Below are positions 9,401 through 15,357 of a stretch of 64,000 bases of DNA, piece after piece (position 1 is the first letter of the stretch; each line of letters begins with the position of its first letter). The DNA comes from JACDBE01 sp051002015 (lineage in GTDB: Bacteria > Actinomycetota > Acidimicrobiia > Spongiisociales > UBA5794): positions 4,173 through 68,172 of the forward strand of contig JBPCMS010000012.1 of assembly GCA_051002015.1 (NCBI GenBank), written 5' to 3'. The position numbers and the translations under genes are program-made. The notes under the pieces are model-generated. The model saw only the letters and a list, made by a program, of their open reading frames with translations, made no database searches and had not been told where the DNA came from.

Positions 9401-9911
9401 GTCCCGCTCCGAGCTGCGCAAGGTCATTGCCGCTCTCGACGCCGAGATGGCGGTGCTGTTCGCCGGGGCGTTCGAGGAGATCTCCGAGCTGTTCACCGAG
9501 AACTTCGCCCTGGTGTTCCCCGGCGGCAAGGGCAGGATCCGGCTCACCGACCCGGAGCGGCCGCTGGAGACCGGGGTCGAGCTGGAGGCGCAACCGAGAG
9601 GCAAGAAGGTGGGCAGGTTGTCGCTGCTGTCCGGCGGAGAGCGCTCCCTGGCCGCCCTCGCCTTCCTCTTCGCCGTCTTTCGGGCCCGCCCCAGCCCCTT
9701 CTATGTCCTGGACGAGGTGGAGGCGGCGCTCGACGACCCCAACCTGCGTCGGTTCCTGAGGCTGGTCGACACCCTGCGCGAGTCTGCCCAGCTGGTCATC
9801 ATCACCCACCAGCAGCAGACAATGGAGGCGGCCGACCTGCTCTACGGCGTCACCATGGAGCCGGGTGAGTCCTCCAAGGTGGTCAGCAAGCGCTTTTCTC
9901 ACCAGTTCTGA
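6471..9911 (+). CDS. smc: chromosome segregation protein SMC
   Basis: SMC is the coiled-coil ATPase of the SMC-ScpAB condensin. The 1146-residue protein has Walker A GPNGSGKS at residues 31-38, a Q-loop-type region (VLVSQGQIGEIL), a first coiled coil to about 490, a hinge at about 500-640, a second coiled coil, the ABC signature LLSGGERSL near 1052 and Walker B with YVLDEVEAALDD near 1080. The start follows the first codon after a leaderless-type promoter. It is separated from mutM by the repeat cluster, and ftsY follows, the usual actinobacterial order. Confidence 0.97.
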   Translation: MLLKTLSLAGFKSFATRTRLEFDPGVNVVVGPNGSGKSNLLDALAWVMGTQATSALRTGRMEDVIFAGTATRPALGRAEVTLTFDNRDRFLPLDIDELSMTRRLFRDGASEYELNGTPCRLLDLHEILSDGGVGRHQHVLVSQGQIGEILSARPDEHRAVIEEAAGITKHRARRDRSVRRLEQTDIDVTRLGDILGEERRRLRPLERQAKAALRHDSLRAEIRAVRLWLGGEELRRLDSRRDRATAQRHGSEEVITASETELAELTGSLDRLRRSAGEVGRLLEVDTAAAARLETAVERFARIATVARERRRAMQSRIDGADERRRDVTDEHHSMVEDLAELERIDPEARAAAERAETEFQTLEDEERTLAEQARLPAEGVVANLRGDLRSLEIAADRDRKEHEGVVRRRQLVTSRLDQERTESDTIVSEIQEIDAAAGEARDVFEAASARRQRDQDEAEAAMERAAEARLTLSEARARVEAFETALHGTGDSEARLVAEEAAGVVGPLVARLDVPVDIAAAVDAALAQWSVALVATDPGALRDVTGHLKSSGLGGVSLVIGHRYPVEAPARPVAAEWGADALVDLLGSRADQALATRLLGDVVVVEGWAAAWQLIEKHPALRAVTPEGDVVSVHGLRLAEADGAGQARLEAARVDVERADREAARAASLRTSTGRALEVARQAEETSRATLERLEARLGGLSETIALNGRARAEREAEVARLDDRRRALAEADAARAVRIAQTRDRLTEFDGEERQRQEAWEAINARRAEVARLRDRARRSREDAAATVAGNEERRRLLTDRLGALGAELERLDPIPVDPAAIDRLTQIEAWAATAGTESRRHIEELRGRQRDLRLQSTSADEALQGANHRQREVERGLSAARERVSARAVELAEIRVTRQARIEALRREADAEEGEALAASRPDVDGDADLDTVLAGREAELRRMGLINPLAAAEYEDLSAHVRLLDGQLADLEESRSELRKVIAALDAEMAVLFAGAFEEISELFTENFALVFPGGKGRIRLTDPERPLETGVELEAQPRGKKVGRLSLLSGGERSLAALAFLFAVFRARPSPFYVLDEVEAALDDPNLRRFLRLVDTLRESAQLVIITHQQQTMEAADLLYGVTMEPGESSKVVSKRFSHQF

Positions 9912-9950
9912 CGCATCTCCGGCGGGCGATGAGCGTTGGGGTGATGGAGC

Positions 9951-9956
9951 TACGAT
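9951..9956 (+). promoter_or_regulatory. -10 hexamer of ftsY
   Basis: TACGAT ends seven bases before the ftsY ATG, with no ribosome binding site between. This supports the ATG at 9964 over upstream in-frame codons. Confidence 0.6.
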
Positions 9957-9963
9957 CGCCGCA

Positions 9964-11004
9964 ATGGATGCGATCGTCATCGCTCTCGTCGCCGGGGTCG
10001 TGCTCCTCACCGTGGTCGGCGTTTTCGTGGTACGCCGCCGGTCGCCGGGACCGCCACCGCTGGGTCGACCGGACGTTACGACGACGGGGCCGGGCCGGGG
10101 CGCCACCAAGACCGCTCCGGCGGATTCGCTCCGCAACCGGTTGGGCCGGACAAGGCTTGGGCTGGCCGAGCGTCTGTCCGGCCTTCTCGGGAGCGGGCAG
10201 CTCGACGCCAACTTCTGGTCCGAGCTCGAGGACACCCTGGTCGCAGCCGACCTCGGGGTCGCCACCGCATCGGACCTGGTGCGGCGGGTCCGCGCCTCCC
10301 GGCCCGACGACGGGGCCGGAGCCCGCATCGAGCTTGAGCGGGCGCTGGTGGACGCCCTTGCCGGAAAGGACCGCCGGCTCCACCTCGACGGCAAGCCTGC
10401 GGTGGTGCTCGTGGTCGGGGTCAACGGCACCGGGAAAACCACGTCGATCGCCAAGCTCGCCTCCCATCTGGGTGCCAACGGGTCCACGGTCCTCCTCGGG
10501 GCGGCCGACACCTTCCGCGCCGCCGCCGTCGAGCAGCTCCGCACCTGGGGGGCTCGGGCCGGGGTCGAAGTGGTGTCGGCGGCGGAGGGCACCGACCCGG
10601 CCTCGGTGGCCTTCGACGCCTACCGGACGGCGAGGGCCGCCGGGGCCGACACGGTCATCGTCGACACCGCCGGGCGGCTGCACTCCAAGACCAACCTGAT
10701 GGCCGAGCTGGGCAAGGTGGCCAAGGTGCTGCGGCGCGAGGCCGGTTCCATCGACGAGGTGCTACTGGTGATCGACGGAACCACCGGTCAGAACGCCGTC
10801 GAGCAGGCTCGTATCTTCACCGAGGCGGTGGGGGTCAGTGGGATCGTGGTCACCAAGCTCGACGGCACTTCTCGCGGCGGGATGGCGGTGGCGGTGGAGC
10901 GGGAGCTGGGGGTGCCGGTCAAGTTCATCGGGGTCGGCGAGGAGATGGGCGACCTCGTCCCGTTCGAGCCCGAGGCGTTCGTCGACGCCTTGCTGGGCGC
11001 ATGA
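9964..11004 (+). CDS. ftsY: signal recognition particle receptor FtsY
   Basis: FtsY is the SRP receptor GTPase at the inner membrane. The 346-residue protein begins with a hydrophobic segment, AIVIALVAGVVLLTVVGVFV (residues 3-22), followed by RRR, so it is probably anchored by its own N-terminal helix as in other Actinomycetota. The NG domain has VNGTGKTTSIAKLA near residue 150, DTFRAAA, DTAGRLH near 233 and TKLDGT. The stop overlaps the cdd start (ATGA). Its partner Ffh is encoded at 15358. Confidence 0.96.
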   Translation: MDAIVIALVAGVVLLTVVGVFVVRRRSPGPPPLGRPDVTTTGPGRGATKTAPADSLRNRLGRTRLGLAERLSGLLGSGQLDANFWSELEDTLVAADLGVATASDLVRRVRASRPDDGAGARIELERALVDALAGKDRRLHLDGKPAVVLVVGVNGTGKTTSIAKLASHLGANGSTVLLGAADTFRAAAVEQLRTWGARAGVEVVSAAEGTDPASVAFDAYRTARAAGADTVIVDTAGRLHSKTNLMAELGKVAKVLRREAGSIDEVLLVIDGTTGQNAVEQARIFTEAVGVSGIVVTKLDGTSRGGMAVAVERELGVPVKFIGVGEEMGDLVPFEPEAFVDALLGA

Positions 11005-11417
11005 GCCGGACCCCGCCGCCCACCGAGGCCGAGGCGGGCGCGTTGCTCGACCACGCCCGCCGGGTGGCGGGCCAGGCCTACGCCCCCTACTCCCGGTTCC
11101 GGGTGGGCGCCGTCGCCGTGGTCGGCGAAGGGCTGTACGAGGGGGTCAACGTCGAGAACGCCGCATTCGGAAGCACGATCTGCGCCGAGGCCAATGCCCT
11201 CACCACGGCGGCGACCGCCGGGGTGCGTCGAGTGCCCGTCATCGCCGTTGGCTGTCTCGACGCCGACGAGTGCACCCCGTGCGGCAACTGCCGCCAGATA
11301 ATGTGCGAGTTCTCCGTCGAGTGGATCGTCTTCCAGGGCCCGGGCGGCAGGGTCCGGCTCTCCCGACTCGACGACCTTCTCCCCGAATCGTTTGGTCCCG
11401 GGAGCCTGCCGGGTTAG
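11001..11417 (+). CDS. cdd: cytidine deaminase
   Basis: Cytidine deaminase hydrolyses cytidine and deoxycytidine to uridine and deoxyuridine. The 138-residue protein has the zinc and catalytic motif CAEANAL (Cys and catalytic Glu) after NVENAAFGST, and the second zinc motif PCGNCRQ. It is coupled to ftsY by an ATGA overlap. A uridine phosphorylase gene 2.3 kb downstream (13759) would handle its product, so the two may serve pyrimidine salvage. Confidence 0.93.
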   Translation: MSRTPPPTEAEAGALLDHARRVAGQAYAPYSRFRVGAVAVVGEGLYEGVNVENAAFGSTICAEANALTTAATAGVRRVPVIAVGCLDADECTPCGNCRQIMCEFSVEWIVFQGPGGRVRLSRLDDLLPESFGPGSLPG

Positions 11418-11430
11418 CCGGCAAGCCGGC
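11417..11430. terminator. GC hairpin between convergent genes
   Basis: GCCGGCAAGCCGGC forms a 6-bp stem with an AA loop between the cdd stop and the stop of the convergent small gene at 11433. There is no T-tract, so it is only a weak terminator candidate. Confidence 0.35.
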
Positions 11431-11432
11431 CC

Positions 11433-11666
11433 CTACCTGGGTGGGAGCACCTGGTCGACGGCACTGGCGAGGGTGTCGGGGAGGACGTTGCCTTCGATGG
11501 CGATCATGGCGTCGCCGACGATGCCCCAGGCGTGGAGGGGGGACATGATGCCGATCACCAGGTCGTGGCCGCCCGCGGTGGTGGCGAACACGGATACGGT
11601 GTCGGATTCGCTGGTCACGCCGCGGTGGAGCGGGTCTGTCCAGTCTGCGGCGGTGGCGACCGCCAC
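11433..11666 (-). CDS. small protein of unknown function (77 residues)
   Basis: I do not recognise this family. The frame from a GTG at 11666 to the TAG at 11433 has the strong G/C bias at third positions seen in neighbouring genes, and the protein (AVATAADWTDPLHR ... SVFATTAGGHDLVIG ... DAMIAIEGNVLPDTLASAV) has balanced composition, alternating hydrophobic strands and no Cys or membrane helix. It could be an intact small gene or the C-terminal remnant of a longer one, because an in-frame stop lies seven codons upstream of the GTG. No clear ribosome binding site or -10 was seen. Confidence 0.5.
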   Translation of the reverse strand: MAVATAADWTDPLHRGVTSESDTVSVFATTAGGHDLVIGIMSPLHAWGIVGDAMIAIEGNVLPDTLASAVDQVLPPR

Positions 11667-11750
11667 CGTGCTCGGCTTCGTCGCCGGCTACCTGCTCTCG
11701 TAGCGGATCAGAACGATCGCGCCGCCGACCGTGGCCCGGCGATCCGCTTC

Positions 11751-11798
11751 AACATCAGCGGATCACGTGTCGTGGCGACACACAGGGACCTCAGGTTC
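11751..11798 (+). repeat. 48-bp palindromic repeat, cluster B (single copy)
   Basis: This single type I copy has an intact GTGTCGTGGCGACAC core and ends seven bases from the etfA stop, between the small gene at 11433 and the end of etfA. It is preceded by GGCGATCCGCTTC, a flank that recurs almost unchanged (GGCGATCCGCCTC) before the copy at 15088. Relative to etfA transcription it has the same orientation as cluster A has relative to mutM. Confidence 0.92.
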
Positions 11799-11805
11799 GG
11801 CGGAC

Positions 11806-12750
11806 TCAGCGGGCTTCGAGGGCTTCGATGAGGGCGGGGATCACCTTGTGGACGTCGCCGATGATGCCGAGATCGGCGACACCGAAGATGGGGGCGTCCT
11901 TGTCCTTGTTGACGGCGATGATGGTCGACGAGTCCTTCATCCCCACCAGGTGCTGCATGGCGCCCGATATGCCGCAGGCGATGTACACCGTGGGCTTGAC
12001 CGTCTTGCCGGTCTGCCCCACCTGATGGCTGTAGGGCACCCATCCGGCGTCGACCACTGCCCTGGTCGCACCGGCGGCGCCGCCCAGCAGCCTGGCCAGC
12101 CGCTCCACCATCTCGAACCTGGCCGGGTCGCCCAGCCCGCGCCCGCCGGAGACGACCACCTTGGCCGACTCCAGGTCCGGTCCCTCGCTCGTCTCGGTGT
12201 GTCGCTCGGTGATGGTGACGCCGCCGGCACCCCCCACGTCCGGTGCGGCGACGGCGCTGACCGCTGGGCTGGTCTCGCCGCCCGGCTCGGCCGGGTAGGC
12301 CTTCGGACGGGAGATCACGATGGCGGGGGTGTCGGCGGTTGTCGTCACCCGCTGGGTGCCGCCCAGGATCTCGTTCACCACCGTCGGGGTCCCGCCGGCC
12401 AGCTCGACGTCGACGGCATTGGCCAGCACCGGCCTGCCCAGCCGTGCGGAGAGGCGCCCGGCCACGTCGCGGTCGACGTTCCCCATCCCGAACAACACCA
12501 GGGAAGCTCCGGTCGAGCCGACCAGCTCGGCCAGCGCCGCCGCCGCTTCCGCCGTGGGCAGGGCGTGGTCGGTGTCGAGGTGGTGGACCCTGGTGGCCCC
12601 GTGCCGCCCCAGCGCCTCGACGGTGGCATCGTCGAGCGGTCCGACGTGGAAGACGTCGACCTCGCCCCATTGGCGCGCCTTGGTCAGCGCCTCCAGCGTC
12701 GCCGAGGAGTGCTCGTCGCCGGTACCGTCGGAGAAGATCAGCACCGCCAT
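11806..12750 (-). CDS. etfA: electron transfer flavoprotein alpha subunit
   Basis: EtfA carries the FAD of the heterodimeric flavoprotein that takes electrons from acyl-CoA dehydrogenases to the respiratory chain. The 314-residue protein starts MAVLIFSDG, with the ATG one base after the etfB stop. The C-terminal FAD domain has VVSGGRGLGDPARF, RAVVDAGWVPYSHQVGQTG, IACGISGAMQH and VNKDKDAPIF. Likely electron donors in the window include the acyl-CoA dehydrogenase at 21035. Confidence 0.95.
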   Translation of the reverse strand: MAVLIFSDGTGDEHSSATLEALTKARQWGEVDVFHVGPLDDATVEALGRHGATRVHHLDTDHALPTAEAAAALAELVGSTGASLVLFGMGNVDRDVAGRLSARLGRPVLANAVDVELAGGTPTVVNEILGGTQRVTTTADTPAIVISRPKAYPAEPGGETSPAVSAVAAPDVGGAGGVTITERHTETSEGPDLESAKVVVSGGRGLGDPARFEMVERLARLLGGAAGATRAVVDAGWVPYSHQVGQTGKTVKPTVYIACGISGAMQHLVGMKDSSTIIAVNKDKDAPIFGVADLGIIGDVHKVIPALIEALEAR

Positions 12751-12751
12751 C

Positions 12752-13516
12752 TCACACCACCTTCCGTTGCTCGAGTAGGGCGAGGATGCGCAGATGGGCC
12801 TCGCCGTCGTCCTCGATGATCTCTCCGGCCTGGCGGGCCGCCACCGGCTCCACCCCGGTGATGGTCTGGGCCGAGGAGACCCCGACACCCAGATCCGCCA
12901 CGGTCAGGGTCTCCACCGGCCTGGACTTGGCCGCCATGATCCCCTTGAAGCTGGGGTAGCGGGGTTCCACCGACCCCGCGGTGACCGAGAGCAGCACCGG
13001 GGTCGCCGCCTCGACCACGTCGTATCCGGCGGCGGTCTGGCGCTCGATCCGGATCCCGTCGGCCGTTTTCTCCACCTTGCGGGCGAAGGTCAGCGCCGGG
13101 ACCCCGAGCAGCTCGGCGATCTGCTGGGGCACCACCCCGCTGTAGCCGTCGGTCGACTCGGTGCCGGCCACCACCACGTCGAAGCCGCTGCGGGCGATGG
13201 CGGCGGCGAGGACCCGGGCGGTGAGCAGCGCCTCGGCCCCCCGCAGCGAGGGGTCGTCGACGACGACGGCGCCGTCTGCGCCCATCGACAGCGCCTGCCG
13301 GATGCCCTGCATCGAGCCGGACGGTCCCATGGAGAACACGATGACGGTGGCATCCTCACCGGCGGCGGCGGCGAGCTGCAGCCCGACCTCGATCCCGTAG
13401 CGGTCGGTGTCGTCGAGGACCTGGTCGTTGGGTCGCACCACGAAGTGGGTGGATGGATCCAGGGCGTATGGGGTCGCCGGATCGGGGATCTGTTTGACGC
13501 AAACGGCGATCTTCAT
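12752..13516 (-). CDS. etfB: electron transfer flavoprotein beta subunit
   Basis: EtfB is the AMP-binding partner of EtfA. The 254-residue protein begins MKIAVCVKQIPDP and contains AGTESTDGYSGVVPQQIAELLG and LLSVTAGSVEPRYPSFKGIMAAK, both family hallmarks. An AGGAG lies just before the ATG at 13516. The upstream region shared with udp carries two large hairpin repeats (13592-13706). Confidence 0.95.
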   Translation of the reverse strand: MKIAVCVKQIPDPATPYALDPSTHFVVRPNDQVLDDTDRYGIEVGLQLAAAAGEDATVIVFSMGPSGSMQGIRQALSMGADGAVVVDDPSLRGAEALLTARVLAAAIARSGFDVVVAGTESTDGYSGVVPQQIAELLGVPALTFARKVEKTADGIRIERQTAAGYDVVEAATPVLLSVTAGSVEPRYPSFKGIMAAKSRPVETLTVADLGVGVSSAQTITGVEPVAARQAGEIIEDDGEAHLRILALLEQRKVV

Positions 13517-13591
13517 CGGACTCCTGTTCGACCGGTTCGAGCGATGTTGCCAGACGTGGCCCGGCTATTCCAATCTGGACCTGGACGCCCC

Positions 13592-13706
13592 GACCGGTGA
13601 GCCGTGGCCCGTCCATAGCGTCGGTTTCCGGCTCATCGGTGCGGTGGCCTGCGACCGGTGAGCCGTGGAGCGTCTACAGCGTCGGTTTTCGGCTCATCGG
13701 TGCGGT
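13592..13706. repeat. two tandem 54-bp hairpin repeats between etfB and udp
   Basis: The units 13592-13645 and 13653-13706 differ at five positions and start 61 bases apart. Each has a 12-bp inverted repeat, ACCGGTGAGCCG against CGGCTCATCGGT (one G-U pair as RNA), around a loop of about 28 bases that itself contains GCGTCGGTTT. They lie between divergent genes, upstream of the udp -10. Confidence 0.85.
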
Positions 13707-13746
13707 TGATAGCGGCGCCCGCCGGGTTCCGGGAAACGGCAGCGCC

Positions 13747-13752
13747 TATCGT
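13747..13752 (+). promoter_or_regulatory. -10 hexamer of the nucleoside phosphorylase gene
   Basis: TATCGT ends six bases before the ATG at 13759 and just downstream of the tandem hairpins, so any protein bound to those hairpins could affect this promoter. Confidence 0.55.
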
Positions 13753-13758
13753 GCCCCG

Positions 13759-14550
13759 ATGAGCGACACCACCAGCAACCGCCAATACCACATCGGCTTC
13801 GGGGCGGACGACCTGCCCTCGGGCACCTCGACCGCCCTGCTCTCCGGCGACCCGGCGCGCTCCGAGCTGATCGCCACCGAGCACCTCGGCGATCCCATGG
13901 TGCTTGCCCGCAACCGCGGCCTCGACGCTTTCGTCGCACGGCTCCCCGGGGGCTCGCCGGTGGTGTGCGCCACCAGCGGGATGGGGGCGCCGTCGCTGAG
14001 CATCGTGGTCAACGAGCTGGTGCAGACCGGGATCCGCACCGTGATCCGGGTGGGTACCGCCGGCTCGATCCAGGACCACGTACGCGTCGGCTCGGTGGTC
14101 GTCGCCCTAGGTGCCCTGACCAACCAGGGGGCGGCCGACGACATCGCCCCACCGCAGTTCCCCGCCGCCGCCGACCCCTTCCTCACCGTCGCCCTGGCGG
14201 CTGCGGCCACCGAGCTGGGCATCGACCACCACGTCGGGGTGATGGCGTCGACCGACACCTTCTTCGAGGGCCAGGAACGGTCGACGTCGTCGGCCAACAC
14301 GCACCTCCTGCGCCGGTTGCGGGGGAGCATCGACGAGTACCAGGAGCTGGGCATCCTCAACTTCGAGATGGAAGCGGGGACCCTGTTCAAGATGGGCCTG
14401 GTCTACCGCTTTCACGCCGGATGCGTGTGCGGCATCATTGCCGAGCGCTCGGAAGACGAGCGGCCTCGCATCGAGGAGAAGGACGCCGCCGTCGATCGGG
14501 CGATCCGGGTCGCCGTCACCGCCGCGAACGCCTGGTCCACCTCGAACTGA
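13759..14550 (+). CDS. uridine phosphorylase-like nucleoside phosphorylase
   Basis: This family cleaves nucleosides with phosphate to base and ribose-1-phosphate. The 263-residue protein has LLSGDPARSELIA (phosphate-binding GDPxR), the IRVGTAGSIQ strand and the substrate-binding NFEMEAGTLF, a pattern closer to uridine phosphorylase than to purine nucleoside phosphorylase. Together with cdd upstream, this suggests pyrimidine salvage. The ATG was chosen because a leaderless-type -10 lies six bases before it. Confidence 0.85.
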   Translation: MSDTTSNRQYHIGFGADDLPSGTSTALLSGDPARSELIATEHLGDPMVLARNRGLDAFVARLPGGSPVVCATSGMGAPSLSIVVNELVQTGIRTVIRVGTAGSIQDHVRVGSVVVALGALTNQGAADDIAPPQFPAAADPFLTVALAAAATELGIDHHVGVMASTDTFFEGQERSTSSANTHLLRRLRGSIDEYQELGILNFEMEAGTLFKMGLVYRFHAGCVCGIIAERSEDERPRIEEKDAAVDRAIRVAVTAANAWSTSN

Positions 14551-14584
14551 TGCCCGCACCCCCGGCGGGTCCCCGGTCGCCGAT

Positions 14585-14875
14585 CTACCGCGACCCCGAC
14601 CGGGTCACCCGTCCCTTCCCGATCCGCACCCCGTCGGCGCGGAGGAGCTCGGCCTGGAGCTGCTCCTCGCCGGGAACCAGGCGGCCGTCGACCGTCACCA
14701 CCCGCCACCACGGCAGCCCGGGGACTGCCCCGAGCACGTTGCCTACGGCCCGGGCCGCACCGGGGAAGCCGGCCTCGGCGGCGACCTCGCCGTACGCCAT
14801 CACCTCGCCGGGCGGGATCGACTCGATCACCTCGATCACCCGCTCGGTGAAGTCGCTCCCGGTTTCCTCGCTCAT
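14585..14875 (-). CDS. alkyltransferase-like protein (ATL; MGMT fold without the acceptor Cys)
   Basis: This 96-residue protein is the DNA-binding half of O6-alkylguanine-DNA alkyltransferase. The acceptor motif PCHRV is replaced by PWWRVV (residues 55-60), so Cys is Trp, as in ATL proteins, which flag O6-alkylguanine for nucleotide excision repair without removing it. The upstream motif IPPGEVMAYGEVA and ARAVGNVLG match the MGMT fold. Start ATG at 14875 is preceded by a leaderless-type -10. Confidence 0.9.
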   Translation of the reverse strand: MSEETGSDFTERVIEVIESIPPGEVMAYGEVAAEAGFPGAARAVGNVLGAVPGLPWWRVVTVDGRLVPGEEQLQAELLRADGVRIGKGRVTRSGSR

Positions 14876-14881
14876 GGCCGC

Positions 14882-14887
14882 AAGCTA
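14882..14887 (-). promoter_or_regulatory. -10 hexamer of the ATL gene
   Basis: On the minus strand TAGCTT ends six bases before the ATG at 14875. Repeat cluster C begins only 20 bases further upstream, in the -35 region. Confidence 0.55.
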
Positions 14888-14907
14888 CCGCATCTCGCCG
14901 CGGCCGA

Positions 14908-15002
14908 AGCCTCAGCGGATTCGTGTCGTGGCGACACCCTGGAACCTCAGGTTCAACATCAGCGGATTACGTGTCGTGGCGACACCCAGGAGCCTCAGGT
15001 TC
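14908..15002 (+). repeat. 48-bp palindromic repeat, cluster C copies 1 and 2
   Basis: Copy 1 (14908-14954, 47 bp, one base lost after GGATT) and copy 2 (14955-15002, 48 bp) are tandem with no spacer. Both have the type I core GTGTCGTGGCGACAC. The gap from 14876 to 15357 holds no convincing gene; it contains these copies, the three copies listed next and a short G/C-biased stretch at 15220-15291. Confidence 0.92.
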
Positions 15003-15027
15003 AAGGTGGAAGCTCGTATCGGTCTCG

Positions 15028-15074
15028 AACTTCATGGATTGGTACTCGCCAGGGGTACGCAGAACCTCAGGTTC
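15028..15074 (+). repeat. 48-bp palindromic repeat, cluster C copy 3 (type II core)
   Basis: This copy keeps the ends AACTTCA-TGGATT and GAACCTCAGGTTC but has the core GGTACTCGCCAGGGGTACG instead of the type I hairpin. GTAC at each side of the core can pair. A 25-base spacer separates it from copy 2 and a 13-base spacer from copy 4. The same core occurs at 51191. Confidence 0.9.
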
Positions 15075-15087
15075 GGCGATCCGCCTC

Positions 15088-15183
15088 AACATCAGCGGAT
15101 TACGTGTCGTGGCGACACCCTGGAACCTGAGGTTCAACATCAGCGGATCGCGTGTTGTGGCGACACCCAGGAGCCTTAGGTTC
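15088..15183 (+). repeat. 48-bp palindromic repeat, cluster C copies 4 and 5
   Basis: Copies at 15088-15135 and 15136-15183 are tandem, type I. Copy 5 has GTGTTGTGGCGACAC, where the changed base still pairs as a G-U wobble in RNA. Copy 4 ends GAACCTGAGGTTC and copy 5 ends GAGCCTTAGGTTC. The array ends 160 bases before the ffh promoter. Confidence 0.92.
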
Positions 15184-15342
15184 GGCGGTTCTCCCAACTT
15201 CAGGGGGACGGGACTTCCGCATGTTCCGGGCAGCGGACGGCACCGCCGCCTTCGCCGCCGCCCTCGACGGACCCCGCTTCCCGGACCCGTGATCGGCTGA
15301 GCACGGCCACCGGTCCCTGGAGAGACGACGGGCGGGCCCTCC

Positions 15343-15348
15343 TACACT
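15343..15348 (+). promoter_or_regulatory. -10 hexamer of ffh
   Basis: TACACT ends nine bases before the ATG at 15358. No ribosome binding site is present between, so a leaderless message is likely. Confidence 0.6.
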
Positions 15349-15357
15349 TTGCCGGCG

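Noticed and set aside
11392..11703. Plus-strand 103-codon frame ending in a hydrophobic stretch (ATATVLGFVAGYLLS)
   Set aside because: It opposes the minus-strand frame at 11433-11666, whose codon bias is far better; the hydrophobic end is short and lacks promoter support.
14908..15183. CRISPR array from tandem 48-bp repeats
   Set aside because: Copies abut directly or have 13-25 bp irregular gaps, there are no unique spacers of even length and no cas genes.
15220..15291. 23-residue gene (MFRAADGTAAFAAALDG...) between the repeats and ffh
   Set aside because: Codons are G/C-ended, but there is no promoter, no ribosome binding site and no recognisable homologue; it may be the remnant of a lost gene.
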